A DNA stretch of 11,900 nt from Auxenochlorella pyrenoidosa (taxonomy: Eukaryota > Chlorophyta > Trebouxiophyceae > Chlorellales > Chlorellaceae). Position numbers and translations under genes: made by a program. Under the pieces are notes generated by a model that ran no database searches, was not told where the DNA came from, and saw nothing but the letters and a program-made list of their open reading frames with translations. The stretch is from contig KQ482041.1 of NCBI GenBank assembly GCA_001430745.1, forward strand, positions 775,955 through 787,854. The letters are read 5' to 3'. Shown here piece after piece: positions 8,114 through 11,900 of this stretch (positions are counted from its first letter, which is position 1; each line of letters opens with the position of its first letter).

Positions 8114-10419
8114 ATGTTCAGGGTTGCTTCCACGAGCGATGGCGCCCGAAAAGGCGAGCTGGTCACCAAAAGCGGCACCCTGCCCACACCGGCCTTGCTG
8201 GTGTACACCCATCGTGGCGGCGTGCTGCACCTGACTCCTGATCTGCTGGAAAAGCTGCCCGATGCGCAGGCGGTGCAGATCGACGCGCTGCAGTTGTGAG
8301 CGCCGCCCGCCTGCACCGCCATGGCCCTGCTTGGGGCTGCGGGATGCCACCCCTGCCTGATGCGTTGCTGCTTGCCAGGTTGGTGAACAATCTGGTGAAC
8401 AATCTGTCCACAAGCATGGCTGCATCCCGTGCAGCCTGAACCAGCCCAAGCCAGAGGTGCTGGAGCGGGCGCCCGGCGGCGGCCGTCGCTTCCTTGCGCT
8501 GGATGCGCCGCCGCGTGTGCTGGTGGCCACGGCTCGCGACCCCGCTGTGTACGAGTATGTTGGGGCCATGCGACAGGCCACCAATGAGGGGGCATCAGGT
8601 GGGCGCTGCGGGGCGGCAAAATGCCGGGGCGAGAGCGGTGCCGGGGCATTACTGCACCTAGCCAGGGTGCCTGGCAAGCTCCTGCACCGCTTCCCGGCAA
8701 TCTCTCGTCCTTCCCCTGGAGATTCTTGCGCCGCTGCTTGCTGCCGCCCCAAGCAGACCACCCAGAAGCTCCCTTGCGCCCCCTCCCCGCAGTGTCCATC
8801 CACACCGGCGCCGCGACCGTGACCCCCCAGCAGTATGTGCAGGCGGTGGCGGCGCTGCAGCCAGACCTGTGGGTGGCGCTGTCTGACGACATCCCCAACG
8901 ACTCGCGCTCCGACCGCTGCGCCAAGTCGGCAGACCGCACCGCCGCCTGGCTGCCCGCCTGCCTGGCCGCCGCGGCGGCGACGCCGGCGCTGGCGGGGGC
9001 GGGTGTGCTGGCGGCGGTGCAGGGCGGGCAGTATGTAAATGAGCGCATACGATGCGCCGAGGTGGGGCAGGGGGCTGGCGCCCATCCTGCAGGGCAGGTG
9101 CTGCGCACTGCCCGCGCTAGCATGCAACACCCCTTGCCAGGGACTGCCCTTTGCGTCGCATGGTCGCACCAACTGGTTGGCAAGCTGCCGCACTGCATCG
9201 CCAGCAGCCACGCGTCAAGGCGCTGCCCTGCGCTGCCCCCGCAGGCGGCGGCCAAGCAGCCTGGCCTGGCGGGCGTGGTGGTGGCGGCCCTGGGCACCGG
9301 GGAGTCGCCAGAGCTGCGGGGCACCATCATCAAGGAAGTGACGGCGCGCTTCCCAGCTGGCGCCCTGCGCATGGCCTCCTGTGTAGGCACGCCCGAGGAG
9401 GTGCTGGAGGCGGTGGCGCAGGTGGGGGTGGGTGGGAAGGTGGGTCGCGCTCCCGCTGCGCGCGGCTGGGCGGGGGCGAGCAGGCGGCGTGCCCGGGGCT
9501 GTGCCCCTAGCGCATCCATCGCTGCACTGCCCTGCCGGCCTGGCGGCGCGCCTCGGCCACCTCTCTCTTTGACAGCAGGCCGCGCCCTGCGCTGCGGGGC
9601 CCCTTCCTTGTGACCCGCACCTCACTAGGGTCCTGCCGTGTGGCTTGGCCTCGCTGCGCCTGCTGTGCACGCTCTGCAGGGCATCGACCTCTTTGACTCT
9701 GCCCACCTGGTCAACCTGGTGGCGGGCGGCTACGCCCTCAGCTTCCCGGTCACCCCCGAGGAAGAGGCGGCACAAGCGGCGGCAGACCCACTACCAGCAG
9801 CAGCACGAGCAGCAGCAGGGCCTGCCGGGGAGGCAGCGGCAGCTGCGGCAGAGGGTGCGGCTGAGGATGCAGCGGGGCGGGGGCACGGCGCAGCAGACCG
9901 AGGGGAAGACGACTCAAAGATCAACCTGTGGGCGCTGGCGCACCGCACCGACGCCCGCCCGCTGCTGCCCGGCTGCGGCTGCTTTGCGTGCGCCAACCAC
10001 ACGCGGGCGTACGTGCACCACCTGCTGCAGACACACGAAATGACGGCCCAGGTGCGGACGCTGGCTTGTGGGCTGGCGGCCCCTGGGGGGATGGTGCGCC
10101 GCCGGCTGTGTGTGACAGGCACACCGGTTGTCTTGAGAAGGAGGAGTGGGCCCCTTGCAGGTACCAGCCTGGCATTCCATGGCGGTAATCTTCCTGGCAT
10201 GGCGCCCTGCCGACCAACCTGCTTTTAAGTCCACTCTGCTCCAAGCCGGCCCCGCCCCCCGTCCCACCTCCATCCCAGGTTTTGCTGGAGGTGCACAACT
10301 CCCACCACTACCTCCGCTTCTTCGCCGCCATCCGGGACAGCATTGCGGCGGGGCAGTTTGCGCAGTACCAAGCCTGGTTCCTGGGCCGTCGGCAGCGCTG
10401 GCTGGTGGAGGGGCGGTAG
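8114..10419 (+). CDS. QTRT2: Queuine tRNA-ribosyltransferase accessory subunit 2 (6 exons, 434 aa)
   Basis: Exons are 8114-8295, 8435-8598, 8793-9061, 9245-9421, 9680-10051 and 10279-10419, with all phases consistent. QTRT2 pairs with catalytic QTRT1 to exchange guanine-34 for queuine in tRNAs with GUN anticodons; in animals the complex is linked to mitochondria. Diagnostic features are the C363-x-C365-x2-C368-x25-H394 zinc site with the exact spacing of the transglycosylase family, NHTRAYVHHLLQTHEM after the cysteines, and HNSHHYLRFFAAIRDSI near the end. GIDLFDSAHLVNL (265-277) keeps the aspartate position (D270) but lacks the CVxPTR context of catalytic subunits, as expected for QTRT2. The length fits human QTRT2 (about 415); the excess is an Ala/Glu-rich insert at about 291-343 before KINL. 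The ATG at 8114 aligns with the family N-terminus (GARKGELVTKSG; LPTPALLVYTHRGG). Exon 2 must begin at 8435, because the nearer acceptor at 8378 leads to a stop. Confidence 0.93.
8381..8404 (+). repeat. Perfect 12-base tandem duplication in QTRT2 intron 1
   Basis: TGGTGAACAATC occurs twice head to tail immediately after a CCAG acceptor-like site at 8375-8378 and upstream of the acceptor used in the model (CCCGTGCAG, ending at 8434). It would be intronic in the predicted QTRT2 transcript. Confidence 0.85.
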
Positions 10420-10743
10420 CTGGACCCGCAGCAGGTTGCAGCATCGTGATGCGAAGATAACTTTGTATGTGACTGGCATCGTTGACAGAGCCTCCTTTGC
10501 AGCACTGGTTGTTGTGAGCATTGCGGAAAGGCAGCATTGCCGATGGGGGGCAGACCGGGCAACTGTGTTCAAACGTCGAGCACTTACTGGGCATCCTTGT
10601 GGTGTCTGCCCACCGGCCCTGCGCTGCAGCTCCAACTGCAGGCTGCAGGCAGCCACTGAGGCGACGTCAATGTCAGCAAGCTGGCTTTCCCTCTTGTTTG
10701 TGCCCGCCGTGGCAACATGTGGCTTGCATCAGGACGCTACTGG

Positions 10744-10748
10744 TTACA
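10744..10748 (-). terminator. TGTAA poly(A)-type signal, minus strand (acyl-CoA oxidase)
   Basis: TTACA on the plus strand reads TGTAA on the minus strand, about 375 bases beyond the acyl-CoA oxidase stop codon. TGTAA is the usual polyadenylation signal in chlorophyte green algae. A five-base match can occur by chance, so only its position and the lack of another minus-strand copy between the two genes support it. Confidence 0.4.
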
Positions 10749-10852
10749 GGTTACCCATGCTGCTGAGGAGACACGCTTGTGGTGTGTGTGGCGTTTGAGC
10801 AGGTACGTGCGTTCGCTAAAGATGTGCCATTTGTGCGGGTAGGGCGCTAGGT

Positions 10853-10857
10853 TGTAA
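10853..10857 (+). terminator. TGTAA poly(A)-type signal, plus strand (QTRT2)
   Basis: TGTAA lies about 433 bases after the QTRT2 stop codon and is the only plus-strand copy I see between the two convergent genes. If used, the QTRT2 transcript would end near 10870 and overlap the end of the opposing transcript. The evidence is the motif and its position only. Confidence 0.45.
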
Positions 10858-11123
10858 TGGCAGGGCGCGATAGACAGCAAGGCGAGGCTACAAGGCGATT
10901 CGTTGAGTATGGACGCATTTCAATGGATGAGGAGGCTAAGCCTGCAACATCCTGGATCTCAAAGGAGAGAGCAAGGGGATGGAGGGATGGCACAAGGCAC
11001 AGTGCGTATACATAGCATGCAGGGCCGGAGCCCCTGAAACCTCAAAACTGCGCCGCCTTTGAGCAGCCTGGCGAGCAAAACTGGATGTCGTGTTCATGGG
11101 GGTTGTCCATACCGGAGGGCGCT

Positions 11124-11783
11124 TCAACCCTGGAAGGTGCGCCAGTCGCCAATGGCGATGGGCGCCTGCGCCAGGTGAGAGGGGCGCCCAGCACAGGGAG
11201 TGAGGGCGGCAACATCATCGCAGAGACACCCCCATCTGCAGCAAGCACAGCCCAGCAGCGCCTCACAGACGCCGCGGCCCCGGCACCCAGCCCCCCGACC
11301 TGCAGCAGGTGCGGCGGGATGCCAAATCCGGCGCAGAGCGCCAGCGCCAGCGCTCCGCCGTCGGCGCCCAGCTGGCGGCACAGCTCGTTCACGCGCCCAT
11401 GCACCGCCTTGATGGCATCCCCAGACAGCGCGCCTGCGTGGCAAGGAAGACCACGGGGGTTGGAGGCGGAGGTAAGCGCCAATGTGGCGGCAGCTCAGGC
11501 TCCTTCTGCTCGCGAGGGTGCATGCAAGCCAGTTGCAGGCAGGCAGCTGCTGCATGCAGCATGGGGGAACCCCCTGCATGGAGCGTGGGGCAGGGATTGC
11601 GCAGGAGCTGCCTGACAGCGCACCGGTGGAGAGGTAGCACTCCACGCCCGCCTCGATGCGCGACAGGCCGTACAGCTGCAGCAGCAGGCCCAGCGCGGGG
11701 CGCAGGCCCGGCGGCGCCGCCGCCGCCTCGGCCGCGAACGCCTCGTATGTGAAGCGGTCGGTCCAGGCCCAGCCCAGCGTGAC
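11124..11783 (-). CDS. ACX: Acyl-CoA oxidase, C-terminal three exons (partial, 5' part beyond window)
   Basis: Minus-strand exons are 11783-11624, 11433-11300 and 11165-11124 (stop). Donors ACCG|GTGCGC and CAG|GTCGGG and acceptors CACCAG|GTC, CACGCAG|GC and GCGCAG|GCG agree in phase. Acyl-CoA oxidase is the FAD-dependent first enzyme of peroxisomal beta-oxidation; it makes trans-2-enoyl-CoA and hydrogen peroxide. This end matches the C-terminal helical domain of plant-type oxidases: LGWAWTDRFTYEAF, LGLLLQLYGLSRIEAG, AIKAVHGRVNELCRQLGADG, LALCAGFGIPPHLL, then API and DW near the terminus, the pattern seen around GIPD..L.SPIA in plant ACX3-like proteins. The terminus (TFQG) is not a PTS1 tripeptide, so peroxisomal import would depend on an N-terminal PTS2 outside the window. 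Active-site and FAD-binding regions are also outside. Bases 11784-11900 read as intron, though the frame there happens to be open. Confidence 0.8.
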   Translation of the reverse strand, partial: VTLGWAWTDRFTYEAFAAEAAAAPPGLRPALGLLLQLYGLSRIEAGVECYLSTGALSGSSCAIPAPRSMQGVPPCCMQQLPACNWLACTLASRRSLSCRHIGAYLRLQPPWSSLPRRRAVWGCHQGGAWARERAVPPAGRRRRSAGAGALRRIWHPAAPAAGRGAGCRGRGVCEALLGCACCRWGCLCDDVAALTPCAGRPSHLAQAPIAIGDWRTFQG

Positions 11784-11900
11784 CTGGTGCGGGGGGCGAG
11801 GGGCAGGGGCTTGCTTGCCTCGCGAGGGCGGGAGCTGCTGGGGGGCACGGGAATCCTGCAGGCCTTGCTGGCAAGCAGGCTCCGCCGTCAGCAGAGCCAC

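Larger units (their letters stand above)
10420..11123. other. Convergent intergenic region (3' ends of QTRT2 and acyl-CoA oxidase genes)
   Basis: The two flanking genes point toward each other, so this 0.7 kb should be made of their 3' untranslated regions. It is less GC-rich than the exons. TGTAA motifs, the green-algal polyadenylation signal, occur on both strands and are listed separately. No convincing coding frame, tRNA or other RNA gene was found; the open frames here are short and unlike any family I know. Confidence 0.6.

Noticed and set aside
9035..9039. TGTAA motif inside QTRT2 exon 3
   Set aside because: It overlaps conserved coding sequence (YVNERIRCAE), and the gene clearly continues for three more exons with the zinc site, so it is unlikely to be the main poly(A) signal.
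7787..9519. Two long minus-strand open frames (474 and 523 codons) covering the QTRT2 gene
   Set aside because: They run across exons and introns of QTRT2 without regard to splice sites, are rich in Arg/Pro/Cys/His as expected for antisense of GC-rich coding DNA, and resemble no family.
10420..11040. Possible tRNA or small RNA gene in the convergent gap
   Set aside because: No tRNA B-box-like GGTTCGANTCC sequence or cloverleaf arms could be found on either strand.
11784..11900. Open minus-strand frame extending the acyl-CoA oxidase exon to the window edge
   Set aside because: The CCCCCCGCACCAG tract before 11783 is a typical acceptor and the extended residues are Pro/Gln-rich, unlike the oxidase. 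It is treated as intron, not coding.

Overview
The window looks like nuclear DNA from a green alga (chlorophyte, probably trebouxiophyte-like). It is visibly GC-rich, and its genes are cut by short GT-AG introns of about 80-260 bases, many with donors starting GTG and acceptors ending GCAG. Coding stretches carry Ala/Gln runs from CAG/GCG repeats, TGTAA polyadenylation-type motifs lie downstream of two genes, and the recognisable proteins are eukaryotic. Nothing bacterial, viral, CRISPR-like or transposon-like was recognised. Because the DNA is so GC-rich, long spurious open frames occur on both strands; the gene models below rest on splice phase and protein resemblance instead.

Layout, left to right. 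(1) 1-687 (+): the last two exons of an unrecognised protein with a long basic, nuclear-looking tail. (2) 688-1121: gene-free, with a degenerate ~57-base tandem repeat. (3) 1122-2436 (-): a complete three-exon gene for a six- or seven-helix membrane protein of unknown function that resembles uncharacterised membrane proteins common in fungi. (4) 2437-3926: about 1.5 kb between two divergent genes, less GC-rich, with only a weak 88-codon candidate frame. (5) 3927-7944 (+): a six-exon gene for a 1082-residue ATRIP-like DNA-damage-checkpoint protein, with an acidic N-terminus, a Gln/Pro-rich linker, a coiled coil, a basic patch and a helical C-terminal region. (6) 8114-10419 (+): a six-exon gene for QTRT2, the non-catalytic subunit of the queuine tRNA-guanine transglycosylase, with an intact zinc site. 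(7) 10420-11123: a convergent intergenic stretch with TGTAA motifs on both strands. (8) 11124-11783 (-): the last three exons of a peroxisomal acyl-CoA oxidase gene that continues past the right edge.

The genes do not form a pathway. They cover checkpoint signalling (ATRIP-like), tRNA modification (QTRT2), fatty-acid beta-oxidation (acyl-CoA oxidase), and two proteins of unknown function. I see no new multi-gene system. The points most worth following up are the divergent ATRIP-like gene, whose exon 4/5 junction can be read two ways, the orphan membrane protein, and several places where alternative splicing or transcript overlap is plausible.
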